Shown here: positions 17,968-26,307 of the stretch, piece by piece
Layout of the letters: every line of letters begins with the position of its first letter
How positions within the stretch are numbered: the stretch's first letter is position 1
Assembly (NCBI GenBank): GCA_031367715.1
Contig: JANLQJ010000030.1
Location: 28,771 to 92,770, forward strand
Direction of reading: 5' to 3'
Origin: JANYHF01 sp031367715
GTDB lineage: Bacteria > Pseudomonadota > Alphaproteobacteria > Rhizobiales > Hyphomicrobiaceae
Length of the DNA stretch: 64,000 bases
Notes under the pieces: model-generated
Told to the model about the DNA's origin: nothing
Databases searched by the model: none
Seen by the model: only the letters and a program-made list of their open reading frames with translations
Translations under genes and position numbers: made by a program

Positions 17968-19413
17968 TTACATCTTTGGATAGGCGCCCGACTTGGCCGC
18001 CCAGTCCTTGTAGACCGCCTTCTGCTTATCCACGCCGACCTTGGCCGTGATCGCATCCCATTCGCCCGCGGCCGCATCAAGGATCGCCTTGGGATCGTCG
18101 CCGCCCCACAGCTTGGAGATGGCCTGACGCAGCACCTCTTCATACTTGTCGGTCTGGATCAGCGACAAATCCAACAGCCCTGATTCCGAGCCCGCCTTCA
18201 AAGCGGCAAGATAATCCTTGGCATCGGGCCAGAGCGCGAGATAGCCCGGGTCGGTGTAATGCGAGGTGCGGAAGGGATCGCGCAACGCGGTTGGCAGCTT
18301 GACGCGCTGGGTACTGATCTCTTCGCTGTTCAGCCACTGGATGAACAGATAGGCGGCGTCCTTATTCTTGCTGTTGGCGGCAACTGACAATGCAAAACCG
18401 GCGGCCAGTTCCGGGTGTCCGCCCGGCGGCATGGCGTAGCCGACCTTGCCCGCGATGGTCGATTTCGGTACCCAGTCGAGCGCCTTCTCGCCCAGGCTGT
18501 AGCCGGCGGCCCAGCGGCCATAAGGAGGCCACGAGACGGTCATGGCGGTGGTGCCTTGCATGAAGGCGGCGAGGTTTTCAACGAAGCCGAACTGCTCCAC
18601 GCCCGGCGGCATGAACTTATTCTCGGCGCGCATCTCGGTGAGGACCTTGACGCCGACATCGCTGTTGATGGTCGCCTTCATGGTCTCGGCATCGAAGAAC
18701 TTGCCGCCTTCGTTGCGGAAGCGCTCCTGCAGCATGAACATCGTGTACGGAGGCTGGCGGAAGAAGGCTGCGCCATATACGCCCTTGTCCTTCAGGATGT
18801 CGGTAAGCGCGGCGCCGGTCTCGTCGAATCCGGCCCAGGTGGTGGGGACCACGAGATCCTTGCCGGTCTTGGCCTTGAATTTCGCTTTGACGTCGGCGTC
18901 GGCAAACAGATCCTTACGGTAATACATGACGAACACGTCGCCATCGTCCGGGAAACCGTAAATCTTGCCGTTCACCATCATCTGGTTGTCGCGGTAGATC
19001 GGGGCGATCTTCTGCAGCTCGTCGCGGAAGCCGTATTTGTCGACATACGGATCGAGCACTTCCAGCGCGCCAGCGCCGGCAAGGTCGGGCATCCAGGCGG
19101 GGATGACATTCAGCGCATCATAGGCGCCGGCCCCCGAGCGGTAATCCTGCATGATCTTGGTGAACATCTCGGCGGTCGAGACTTCGATCACCTTGACGTC
19201 GATGCCGGTCAGTTCCTTCCATTTCGGGCCAGAGAAGTTGAGCGGATCGAGCGATTGCAGGCCCGCTTCCCAAACGATGGTGATGGTTTGGCCCTTGTAC
19301 TTCTGGGCCTCCTTGACCGCCCGCTCGGCGGCCGACTCGGCCAGCGCCGCTCCAGCGAGGGCTAGGCTCATGGCGGCTGCCATGGTCCAAGATATTGTCT
19401 TTTTCAGTCGCAT
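17968..19413 (-). CDS. CUT1 sugar ABC transporter substrate-binding protein
   Basis: A 481-residue periplasmic binding protein (family 1) with signal peptide MRLKKTISWTMAAAMSLALA ending in ALAES. The family landmarks are present: TITIVWEAGLQSLDPL, FTKIMQDYRSGAGAYDALNV, and KIYGFPDDGDVFVMYYRKDLF. It is the first transport gene of the unit leading to two permeases and the ATPase-lactonase fusion. It is longer than average for the family (about 420), in line with the branch that binds larger or unusual glycosides. Confidence 0.9.
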   Translation of the reverse strand: MRLKKTISWTMAAAMSLALAGAALAESAAERAVKEAQKYKGQTITIVWEAGLQSLDPLNFSGPKWKELTGIDVKVIEVSTAEMFTKIMQDYRSGAGAYDALNVIPAWMPDLAGAGALEVLDPYVDKYGFRDELQKIAPIYRDNQMMVNGKIYGFPDDGDVFVMYYRKDLFADADVKAKFKAKTGKDLVVPTTWAGFDETGAALTDILKDKGVYGAAFFRQPPYTMFMLQERFRNEGGKFFDAETMKATINSDVGVKVLTEMRAENKFMPPGVEQFGFVENLAAFMQGTTAMTVSWPPYGRWAAGYSLGEKALDWVPKSTIAGKVGYAMPPGGHPELAAGFALSVAANSKNKDAAYLFIQWLNSEEISTQRVKLPTALRDPFRTSHYTDPGYLALWPDAKDYLAALKAGSESGLLDLSLIQTDKYEEVLRQAISKLWGGDDPKAILDAAAGEWDAITAKVGVDKQKAVYKDWAAKSGAYPKM

Positions 19414-19483
19414 TCGTTGCCTCCATTTTTTGGTTGGCAGTCTGATGCCCGACTTTTGGATCGCCGGGCCGCGAAAAACTCTG

Positions 19484-20530
19484 TTATGCGAAGGCCTTGC
19501 GGTTTGCCTCTAATCTTCGCTTCCAGCCGTCGCGTGCCGTGACCGCGCGGTTGACGATGGCGGCAGGTTCACGTCCGGCCATGAAGTCCAGGACAGCCTT
19601 CACGTCGGCGGCGCCATTGCCGGCAAAGCACTGATCCGTCCAGCACAGTGCGTGCGGTGTCACGATAACGTTGTCCAGCGCCAGGAGCGGATCATCCTTA
19701 GCGGGCGGTTCCTCCTCGAACACGTCGAGCCCTGCGCCAGCGATGCTGCGCGCCTGCAATGCCTTGGTCAGCGCCTTCTGGTCGACGGTCGGCCCGCGCG
19801 AGGTGTTGATCAGGTAGGCTGTCGGCTTCATGAGGGCAAGGCGTTTGGCGTTGACAATATGTTTGGTTTCCGGCGTCAGCGGACAGTTCACACACACGAT
19901 GTCTGACTTGCGGAACAGATCTTCCAGCGACACCAGCTCGATGCCAAGTTCGGCGGCGACGACTTTGTCCGCTAACGGATCATGTGCCATGAAGCGCATG
20001 GCGAAAGGTTTGGCGAGGCGGAACAGCTCGGCGCCAATGTTGCCGATGCCGATTGAGCCCAATACCTTACCAACCAGGCCGACACCCATATGTTGGGCGC
20101 GCTGGTTGAACCCGTCCGGCCCCTGGCGGGTCAGTTGGTCCTTGATGATAAGTTTGCCGGTCAGGGCGAGGATGAGTGTCAAGATCGACACGGCGACGGG
20201 GCGGCGCACGCCATCGGGCGTAATGCACAGCGCAACGTCGCCAGCGGTACAGGCCGCCACATCGACACTGTCATAGCCGACGCCGAAGCGGGCGACCACA
20301 CCGAGCCGGCCATCGGCGGGAATGCTCGCCGGGTTGAATTTCGGTACTAAGAGTATGAGGGCGTCGTAGCCGGCGAGGCCGGCAGCCGGCATGACGCCGC
20401 CATCAGGCAACACATAGCCAAGCTCGATGTGGGGATCCGATGTCAACGGCGCGAGATCGAACATCGGATAGGCCGGCGAGCCATCCGGTTTCAAAAAGTC
20501 TGCGCTCAGAGCGACGCGGAACTTGGCCAT
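19484..20530 (-). CDS. D-isomer-specific 2-hydroxyacid dehydrogenase
   Basis: A 348-residue NAD(P)-dependent dehydrogenase. The nucleotide-binding motif appears as VLGSIGIGNIGAELFR (about residue 145), followed by NCPLTPETKHIVN and the NTSRGPTVDQKAL segment; substrate Arg, Glu and His are in GVGYDSVD-type, DVFEEEP and TPHALCWTDQ. ATG 20530 is chosen (MAKFRVALS) over an upstream in-frame start. It lies 70 bp before the sugar-binding protein and is probably in the same unit; it may oxidise or reduce an aldonate-derived 2-hydroxyacid in the same pathway as the lactonase-like domain, which is inference. Confidence 0.87.
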   Translation of the reverse strand: MAKFRVALSADFLKPDGSPAYPMFDLAPLTSDPHIELGYVLPDGGVMPAAGLAGYDALILLVPKFNPASIPADGRLGVVARFGVGYDSVDVAACTAGDVALCITPDGVRRPVAVSILTLILALTGKLIIKDQLTRQGPDGFNQRAQHMGVGLVGKVLGSIGIGNIGAELFRLAKPFAMRFMAHDPLADKVVAAELGIELVSLEDLFRKSDIVCVNCPLTPETKHIVNAKRLALMKPTAYLINTSRGPTVDQKALTKALQARSIAGAGLDVFEEEPPAKDDPLLALDNVIVTPHALCWTDQCFAGNGAADVKAVLDFMAGREPAAIVNRAVTARDGWKRRLEANRKAFA

Positions 20531-20677
20531 GGCAACTCCAACCGCTGTTGTTTCTTCACTACTGACTTGCCGCGGGCGTCGATGTCTCAACCCCGAATGA
20601 CTCTTACAGGATTTCAGTGCTGGTCCGAAACAGTCGTCTCACCTCCGATATCGGGCGCCAAAGCCATTGGAAGCCGC

Positions 20678-21703
20678 TCAGTCTGTCGCCGCGCTGGTAT
20701 CGCGCATGCGTTGCGCATAGACGTTGATGATGAGGGCGATAAGCAGGATCAAGCCGCGGATCAGGATCTTCAGGAAGCTGTCGATATTGATGTGATCGAG
20801 GCCATTGTTCAGTACGCCGAGTACCAACAGGCCGACAATGGTGTTGCCGATGCCGCCGCGGCCGCCGAACAGGCTGGTGCCGCCGACCACCACGGCCGCG
20901 ATCGCGTCCAAGAGAAAGGTGTCGAACTGATTCTGCTGCGCGCTGCCGAAATAGGCAACACCGAGCATGCCGGAAAAGCCGCTGAGCATGGCCGAGATGA
21001 CCATCACCGAGCCGATGATGAAGCGGACGTTGACGCCGGAATATTCGGCCGCGTCGCGGTTGCCGCCGGTCATGTAGATGTAGCGGCCGAACCTGGTATA
21101 GGTCAGCACAAGATGGGCAACCAGCAGCACCACAATTGCCACCACGATCAGCCAGCGCAGGCCCATGAACTTACCAGAGCCCAGCACCTGGATGACGGTG
21201 GGAAAGCTGTAGGCGATCTGGCCGCGCACCAACAGGGCCGAGACGCCAGCAGCGATCTGCATCATGGCCAGCGTCATGATGAAGGACGGGATACCGATGC
21301 GCGTGACGCCGAACGCCGTGATGAGCCCGAGGCAGAGGCAGGCGAGCAGCGCCAGCACCACGGCGATCGGACCCCAGACCGGTACGTTCTGGATGTTGGC
21401 ATAGTCGGGCTGCAGGGTGAAAAAGGCCATGACAATGCCAACGGCGTTGGCGACAGCGGCAACCGACAGATCGATCTCGCCGGTGAGTATGACGAAGGTG
21501 AGCCCGACGGCGATGATGGCGGTCAACGATACCTGGGCCAGAATGTTGGCGAAATTGTCCAGCGTAACGAAGGACGGGCTGGCGATGCTGAAGAACAGCA
21601 ACAGTGCGATCAGCGTGATCAGCGGCGCGATGTTGCGCAGCTGGCCACGCATCCAATGCCCGAGATTGCGGGGCTTAAGGCTGGGCGATGCGGTATCGGT
21701 CAT
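20678..21703 (-). CDS. CUT2 (ribose-type) ABC transporter permease
   Basis: A 341-residue RbsC-like permease with about nine to ten hydrophobic segments; the landmarks LTFVILTGEIDLSVAAVAN and the GNRDAAEYSGVNV loop are present. ATG 21703 is preferred because GGGAG precedes it by about 9 nt and the upstream extension is unlike family starts. It is the last gene of a unit mtnK - binding protein - ATPase - permease. Confidence 0.92.
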   Translation of the reverse strand: MTDTASPSLKPRNLGHWMRGQLRNIAPLITLIALLLFFSIASPSFVTLDNFANILAQVSLTAIIAVGLTFVILTGEIDLSVAAVANAVGIVMAFFTLQPDYANIQNVPVWGPIAVVLALLACLCLGLITAFGVTRIGIPSFIMTLAMMQIAAGVSALLVRGQIAYSFPTVIQVLGSGKFMGLRWLIVVAIVVLLVAHLVLTYTRFGRYIYMTGGNRDAAEYSGVNVRFIIGSVMVISAMLSGFSGMLGVAYFGSAQQNQFDTFLLDAIAAVVVGGTSLFGGRGGIGNTIVGLLVLGVLNNGLDHINIDSFLKILIRGLILLIALIINVYAQRMRDTSAATD

Positions 21704-21742
21704 TAGGCAATTCTCCCAGCACGTCTCAAACTGCTGCAAATC

Positions 21743-23257
21743 TCAGGCCGCCGTTAACAGGTCGGCCTTTTCGACCCGGCCCTGCTCGAACGACTTCACC
21801 ACCCGGCCACGCTTCATGACGATGATGCGGTCGGCCAGCGTCAGAATGGTTTCCGGCTCGGTCGACAACACTATGACGGCGACACCTTGATCACGCAGCG
21901 ACTTGACGATGCGGATGACGTCCTGCTTGGCGCCGACATCCATGCCGCGCGTCGGCTCGCTGAGGATCAGCACCTTGGGCTTATGGGTCAGCCATTTGGC
22001 CAGCGCCACCTTCTGCTGATTGCCGCCGGACAGATTGCCGACCTGCATTTCAACATTGGGCGGGCGGATCTGCAGATCGGCGATGTGGGTCTTGGCGATG
22101 GTGCGTTCGGCGTCTGGCTTGAGCAGCATCCTGTGGATGCGATCGAGAATGGCAATCGAGACATTCTTGTAGATCGGCTCGGTACGGAATAGCATCATGC
22201 GCCGGTTTTCGGGCACATAGGCGATGCCGGCCTTGGCTGCGGTGGCGGTGCTGGTGAGCGGCAGCGGTTTGCCATCCAGCGTTACCGTTCCGGCATCCAG
22301 CGGCAATTTGCCGAACAGCACGCGAGCGAGTTCGATCTGCCCGCAACCCATGAAACCGTAGACACCGAGAATTTCGCCTGCGTGCGCCTGCAGCGACAGA
22401 TCCTTCAGCACTGCGCCCTGGCTGACGCCGACGGCCGACAGCATGACCGGCTTGCTGCCGCCATGCAGCACGGCCGACTCACCGGCCGCCAGTTCGCTGG
22501 CGCCACGGCCGATCATCTGTGAGATCAGCGCGTCCTTGTTGGTCTCGGCCGCCTTGGTTGTGGCGACGCGCCGGCCGTTGCGGAAGATGGTGATGCGATC
22601 AGAGATCTCCAGCACGTCCTCGAGGAAATGCGAGATGAAAATCAGGCTGCGGCCCTGGTCGCGCAATTGCCGGAGCGCCTTGAACAGACGCTCGACCTCG
22701 GGCGGCGACAGCGCCGAGGTGGGTTCGTCCAGGATGATGATGCGGGCGCCGGAAAACAGCACGCGGCTGAGTTCGATCAACTGCTGGATGCCGACCGGCA
22801 GCGAACCCATGCGGGTTTGCGGATCGACGTCGAGGCCGAGGCTGGCGATCTGCTGGCGTGCCTCGCGAGCCATGCGGGCCCAATCGATGGCGCCGAGCCC
22901 GGTCAGCGGCTGCGAGCCCAGAAACACATTCTCGGCGACCGTCAGGTCCGGAACCACCGACAACTCCTGGTGTACCATGCCGATGCCGGCGGCCAGCGAA
23001 TCGTGCGGGGAGCGGAAGCGCACCTCGCGTCCCTCCAGCAGCATGTGCCCTTCGAAGTCGTGATGCACGCCGGCGATGATTTTCATCAGCGTCGACTTGC
23101 CAGCGCCGTTCTCGCCAATCAGGCCGTGGATCTCGCCCTTCAGCAGGGTGAAATCGACGTCGCGCAAGGCCGCGACGCCGCCAAAACTCTTAGACGCGCT
23201 TTTCAGTTCCAGCAAGGGCGGAGAGCCGCCCTTGCTGTCGATCTCTGATGAGGTCAC
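21743..23257 (-). CDS. CUT2 (ribose-type) ABC transporter ATPase, tandem domains
   Basis: A 504-residue RbsA/XylG-like protein with two ATPase domains. The first has Walker A GENGAGKST, Walker B IIILDEPTSAL; the second has the degenerate Walker region GCGQIELARVLFG and the signature NLSGGNQQKVALAKWL with Walker B VLILSEPTRGMD, as usual in this family. Start is GTG at 23257, 12 bp after the binding-protein stop. It energises the single-type permease homodimer downstream. Confidence 0.93.
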   Translation of the reverse strand: MTSSEIDSKGGSPPLLELKSASKSFGGVAALRDVDFTLLKGEIHGLIGENGAGKSTLMKIIAGVHHDFEGHMLLEGREVRFRSPHDSLAAGIGMVHQELSVVPDLTVAENVFLGSQPLTGLGAIDWARMAREARQQIASLGLDVDPQTRMGSLPVGIQQLIELSRVLFSGARIIILDEPTSALSPPEVERLFKALRQLRDQGRSLIFISHFLEDVLEISDRITIFRNGRRVATTKAAETNKDALISQMIGRGASELAAGESAVLHGGSKPVMLSAVGVSQGAVLKDLSLQAHAGEILGVYGFMGCGQIELARVLFGKLPLDAGTVTLDGKPLPLTSTATAAKAGIAYVPENRRMMLFRTEPIYKNVSIAILDRIHRMLLKPDAERTIAKTHIADLQIRPPNVEMQVGNLSGGNQQKVALAKWLTHKPKVLILSEPTRGMDVGAKQDVIRIVKSLRDQGVAVIVLSTEPETILTLADRIIVMKRGRVVKSFEQGRVEKADLLTAA

Positions 23258-23269
23258 GTGCGATAATGC

Positions 23270-24310
23270 CTAGATGAGGAAGTGGCGCTGCATCCAGGCG
23301 ATGCCGGGTGCGGTTTCCTTGGTGATCACGGGACCGTCGGTGACGATGTTCTTGGGAATGCCAGTACCGGTTTTCTCACCCGAAACCACCGCAGCAACAC
23401 CGGCGGCCACCGACCAGCCGTGGATACGGCAGGACGGGTTGCGGACGGTGGCGACCATCCGGCCGTCGGTCACGGCTTCCAGCGCCGGTGGCATGGCATC
23501 GACGCCGCCGATCAGGATGTTGGTCTTGCCGCGCGATTCCATGACCTTGCGGGCAGCCAGCGCCATATCGTCATTGTGGAAGAAGCCGGCCTTGATGTCC
23601 GGGTATTTGGTCAGCAGCGTATCCCAGATGCGGGCGACCTTGGTGACGTCCCAATCGGCGGGGTCCTTGTTGACCACCTCGATCTTGGGAAAGTTCTTCA
23701 TGACTTTCTCAAAGCCCTTGGCGCGGCCTTGTGCGCCGGTATGGCCGAGAGCGCCCTGCGTCATGACGATCTGACCTTCGCCGCCCATTGCCTCGGCAAC
23801 CTGCTGTGCGACCGCCGAACCCATGAAGATATTGTCGGGCGCCAGCAGGCTGTGCACGTTGATGGTTTCGAGCGGGGCAATCAGCGTGTCCATATCGATC
23901 ACCGGGATGCCGGCATCGATCATCTTTTGTACCGGATCGACCAGCGTGCCGATGCCGAAGGCCTGGATGGCGACGAAATCCCACTTCTGCGACGCCATAT
24001 TGTCGATGGCCGCGCGCTGCTTGACGGCATCGAGCTGCCCATCGAACCAGGTCACCTCGACGTTCATCAGCTTGCCCCAGGCCTCGGCCGCCTGCTTGCC
24101 CTGGGCGCACCAGGTCGCCTGCAGGCCGGCATTGGAGAAGGCCGCCTTCAGGGGCTTTTCCGATTTCATCAGCTCGTCGGCCATGGCCGGATCAAGACCA
24201 GCGGCGGCCATGTAGGCACCGGCCATGCCGAGCACACTTGCGCTCAACATGAAATCGCGGCGGGACTGGGCGAGTTTTTCCTTGGCGTCAGACATCTTGG
24301 CGTCAGACAT
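23270..24310 (-). CDS. CUT2 sugar ABC transporter substrate-binding protein (Tat-exported)
   Basis: A 346-residue periplasmic binding protein of the ribose type. The N-terminus carries a twin-arginine signal (QSRRDFMLSASVLGMAGAYM), and the fold shows GFFHNDDMALAARKVMES and NILIGGVDAMPPALEAV, typical of periplasmic binding proteins of the RbsB class. The first 30 bases are an exact tandem duplication of 15 bases (24281-24295 and 24296-24310), so two equivalent starts (MSDAK twice) exist. Association with mtnK suggests the ligand is methylthioribose or a related nucleoside-derived sugar. Confidence 0.9.
   Translation of the reverse strand: MSDAKMSDAKEKLAQSRRDFMLSASVLGMAGAYMAAAGLDPAMADELMKSEKPLKAAFSNAGLQATWCAQGKQAAEAWGKLMNVEVTWFDGQLDAVKQRAAIDNMASQKWDFVAIQAFGIGTLVDPVQKMIDAGIPVIDMDTLIAPLETINVHSLLAPDNIFMGSAVAQQVAEAMGGEGQIVMTQGALGHTGAQGRAKGFEKVMKNFPKIEVVNKDPADWDVTKVARIWDTLLTKYPDIKAGFFHNDDMALAARKVMESRGKTNILIGGVDAMPPALEAVTDGRMVATVRNPSCRIHGWSVAAGVAAVVSGEKTGTGIPKNIVTDGPVITKETAPGIAWMQRHFLI
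24281..24310. repeat. 15-bp tandem duplication over a start codon
   Basis: Two exact copies of a 15-base unit encode MSDAK-MSDAK at the start of the binding protein, giving two in-frame ATG codons 15 bases apart. Confidence 0.85.
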
Positions 24311-24470
24311 GATGGCTCCTTGGACTGTGCCCCGAAGCCTGCGGCGTCGGTGGCCTTTGAACTTCGCTTCGTGAGGTCGAGTTGTTCCAGACCTTCGTTG
24401 TTAGCCCCAACCTGCCTGAGCAGGATCGAACAGCTTCGCCAGCCCTGTCAACACATTGTATAAAGCTGGT

Positions 24471-25754
24471 TTATTGTCCGTGCACGTCTATGGCCAGTCG
24501 CCGTACATCCGCGATCGAGGTCAGCCGGGCGCGCGCGACCATCAGGTTGCGGGCAAGGTGAAGTGCTCGGCGTTCACAGGCCGCCCTGCGGTCGGGGTCC
24601 TTGATGGCCTCCATGTCTTCCACATGGGCGAGGCCGAGAATGCGCCGGGCCATCTTGGCGCCGGCAAAGCCAACTGTATCCTGGAACAGTCGCGCCATAG
24701 TGCGGACGCGGAATGCTTCGAGTGCCTGCTGTGCACCTGAATCGGCAAACAGCCCCGCCGGGAAAGCGTCACCGTGGACCTGGTCACGCCAGAGTTGCAA
24801 GAAGCGCACCTCGAAGGTGCTCCAGAACGTCTCCATGGTATCGAGAATCCAGGCTTGGTAGTCCGCCCGCTCGCCTTCGATGGCAGCGTGGCCATCCTGC
24901 GCGTAGTAGGCCAGCAGGAAATTGGCGATGACGGCGCCGATGTCGAAGCCCATCGGGCCATAGAAGGCGAATTCGGGATCGATGACGCGGGTATCGTCCG
25001 CCGTCACCATGACGGAACCGGTGTGCAGATCGCCATGCAGCAGCGCCTCGGCGCGTGTGAGAAAGGCCCATTTCAATTCCTGCACGGCAATCTTCAGCGC
25101 TGCATCGGCGCGAAATTCGGCGGCGATGTCATCGAGCTGCGGGCTGGTCCAGCGGTTGAGTTCCGCCATCCGGTAGGGATCGGTGAAGACCAGGTCCTCG
25201 GTGATCTTGCACAGCTCCGTGTTCAGACAGAATTCAGACATGCGCTCCTTCTTTGCGGCCGCGCGGACAGCCAGATCGGAGGTCGAAAACAGCGTATGCG
25301 CTGCAAAGGTCGCAATGTCCGCGGCGATTTTTGGATAGCGGATGCCTTGGATCAAGCCCTTGCGCAGGATGATGTGTGGCTCCAACAGCTCCATGACGAT
25401 GGCGGCCTGCGCCTTGTCGAAGTGGTGCACCTTAGGCACCAGATGCGGGACGACGGCGCTTTGTGACCTTAATGCCTCGTGCTCGAAATAGGCCCGGTCG
25501 AGCGGCAGCGGCCAGCTTTCGCCGACCAGGCGAACGTAGGGCAGCGCCTGCTTGACACAGACCCCGCCGGCCGGCCCCTTGACGATGAAGACGAGATTGA
25601 GGTTGCCGTCGCCGACTTCACGAACGCTCCAGACCGCCGGGCTCCCGCCCAGGATGGCATTGATCCCGGGCAATCGGTCAAGGAACGACCGGATGGTCTG
25701 CTCAGTCAAAGGAGCGTAGTCATTGCCGCCGACAAAGCGGTTTGCTGCTGCCAT
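24471..25754 (-). CDS. mtnK: S-methyl-5-thioribose kinase
   Basis: A 427-residue kinase of the methionine salvage pathway that phosphorylates methylthioribose at C1. Diagnostic segments: VREVGDGNLNLVF, VKQALPYVRLVGESWPL, the catalytic loop LLHGDLHTGSV and metal-binding VIDPEFAFYGPMGFD. ATG 25754 is preferred to the in-frame GTG at 25769 because GGAG (25764-25767) lies 9 nt before it. It heads an operon with a ribose-type importer, pointing to uptake of external methylthioribose. The next salvage enzyme, MtnA, is not in the window. Confidence 0.93.
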   Translation of the reverse strand: MAAANRFVGGNDYAPLTEQTIRSFLDRLPGINAILGGSPAVWSVREVGDGNLNLVFIVKGPAGGVCVKQALPYVRLVGESWPLPLDRAYFEHEALRSQSAVVPHLVPKVHHFDKAQAAIVMELLEPHIILRKGLIQGIRYPKIAADIATFAAHTLFSTSDLAVRAAAKKERMSEFCLNTELCKITEDLVFTDPYRMAELNRWTSPQLDDIAAEFRADAALKIAVQELKWAFLTRAEALLHGDLHTGSVMVTADDTRVIDPEFAFYGPMGFDIGAVIANFLLAYYAQDGHAAIEGERADYQAWILDTMETFWSTFEVRFLQLWRDQVHGDAFPAGLFADSGAQQALEAFRVRTMARLFQDTVGFAGAKMARRILGLAHVEDMEAIKDPDRRAACERRALHLARNLMVARARLTSIADVRRLAIDVHGQ

Positions 25755-25771
25755 TCTTGCCGTCTCCACCC

Positions 25772-25824
25772 ATACTCTCGATTGAGGCCATTGTGTCAGT
25801 TCATGTCCCGGGCCGCGAGAGTAT
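25772..25824 (-). promoter_or_regulatory. Leader inverted repeat upstream of mtnK
   Basis: ATACTCTCG (25772-25780) and CGAGAGTAT (25816-25824) form a perfect 9-bp inverted repeat with a 35-nt spacer, ending 5 bp above the Shine-Dalgarno of mtnK. It could be an mRNA leader stem or two operator half-sites. No known riboswitch consensus was recognised. Confidence 0.35.
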
Positions 25825-25920
25825 CTGCGACAGTCTCATTTCCTGGCAAATGGAAAGGGCGATTGATGTCACGAGAGCGCTTTCCACCTGAACCGGGTCA
25901 GATTTGGCGGTCAGATCTGC

Positions 25921-26032
25921 TCCCCTCCCCCTTGTAAGGAGGGGCTGGAGTGGGGGTTCTTTCGACGAACGGCGTTCGCGACACGAACCCCACCAGGCGC
26001 TACGCGCCAGCCTCCCCACAAGGGGGAGGTGG
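25921..26032. repeat. Intergenic inverted-repeat element between mtnK and the SsuA-like gene
   Basis: The left arm (CTCCCCCTTGTAAGGAGGGG region) and the right arm (CCTCCCCACAAGGGGGAGG region) are complementary over about 40 bases with small gaps, enclosing GGGGTTC/GAACCCC. Outside them, TTTCCACCTGAAC (from about 25883) and CAGATCAAATGGAAA (to about 26069) form a second, outer imperfect pair. Together they fill most of the first half of the 553-base gap 25755-26307, which holds no gene. Confidence 0.7.
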
Positions 26033-26129
26033 AGCCATCAACAGCCGTGATTCAGATCAAATGGAAACTGCTCTAGCACACGAGTTCTCCGCTCCTCGTC
26101 ACACTTGGTCCGGCTCATCCAACCCCCCC

Positions 26130-26144
26130 AATGCTGCCAGCATT
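26130..26144. promoter_or_regulatory. 15-bp palindrome, candidate operator
   Basis: AATGCTGCCAGCATT is a perfect palindrome with 7-bp arms, 164 bp upstream of the start of the SsuA-like operon. Its symmetry and position suit a dimeric repressor site; the regulator is not identifiable. Confidence 0.35.
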
Positions 26145-26307
26145 GAGAGGATCACGGATTACCGGACATATCGTGTGCTACGGAAACCGGACAACTCGTG
26201 GGCTGCTGACACGCCTTGGCGGAACGCTTGACGGCCCGGGCAATAGCCAACACACTCGCAATGAGAACACAAGTCGCGCCCCGATTGAGAACCACGGAGA
26301 CCCTAGC

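Noticed and set aside
18415..19365. 316-codon plus-strand open frame
   Set aside because: Antisense to the signal-peptide-bearing sugar-binding protein at 17968-19413; no ribosome site, no family motif.
24423..24451. TTGACA-like box on the minus strand between mtnK and the binding-protein gene
   Set aside because: A -35-like TTGACA is present, but the expected -10 position reads CGATCC, too poor to call a promoter.
25755..25920. Possible SAM-type riboswitch upstream of mtnK
   Set aside because: The methionine link prompted a look for SAM-II and SAM-I/IV consensus; apart from the 9-bp inverted repeat no conserved riboswitch core was found.
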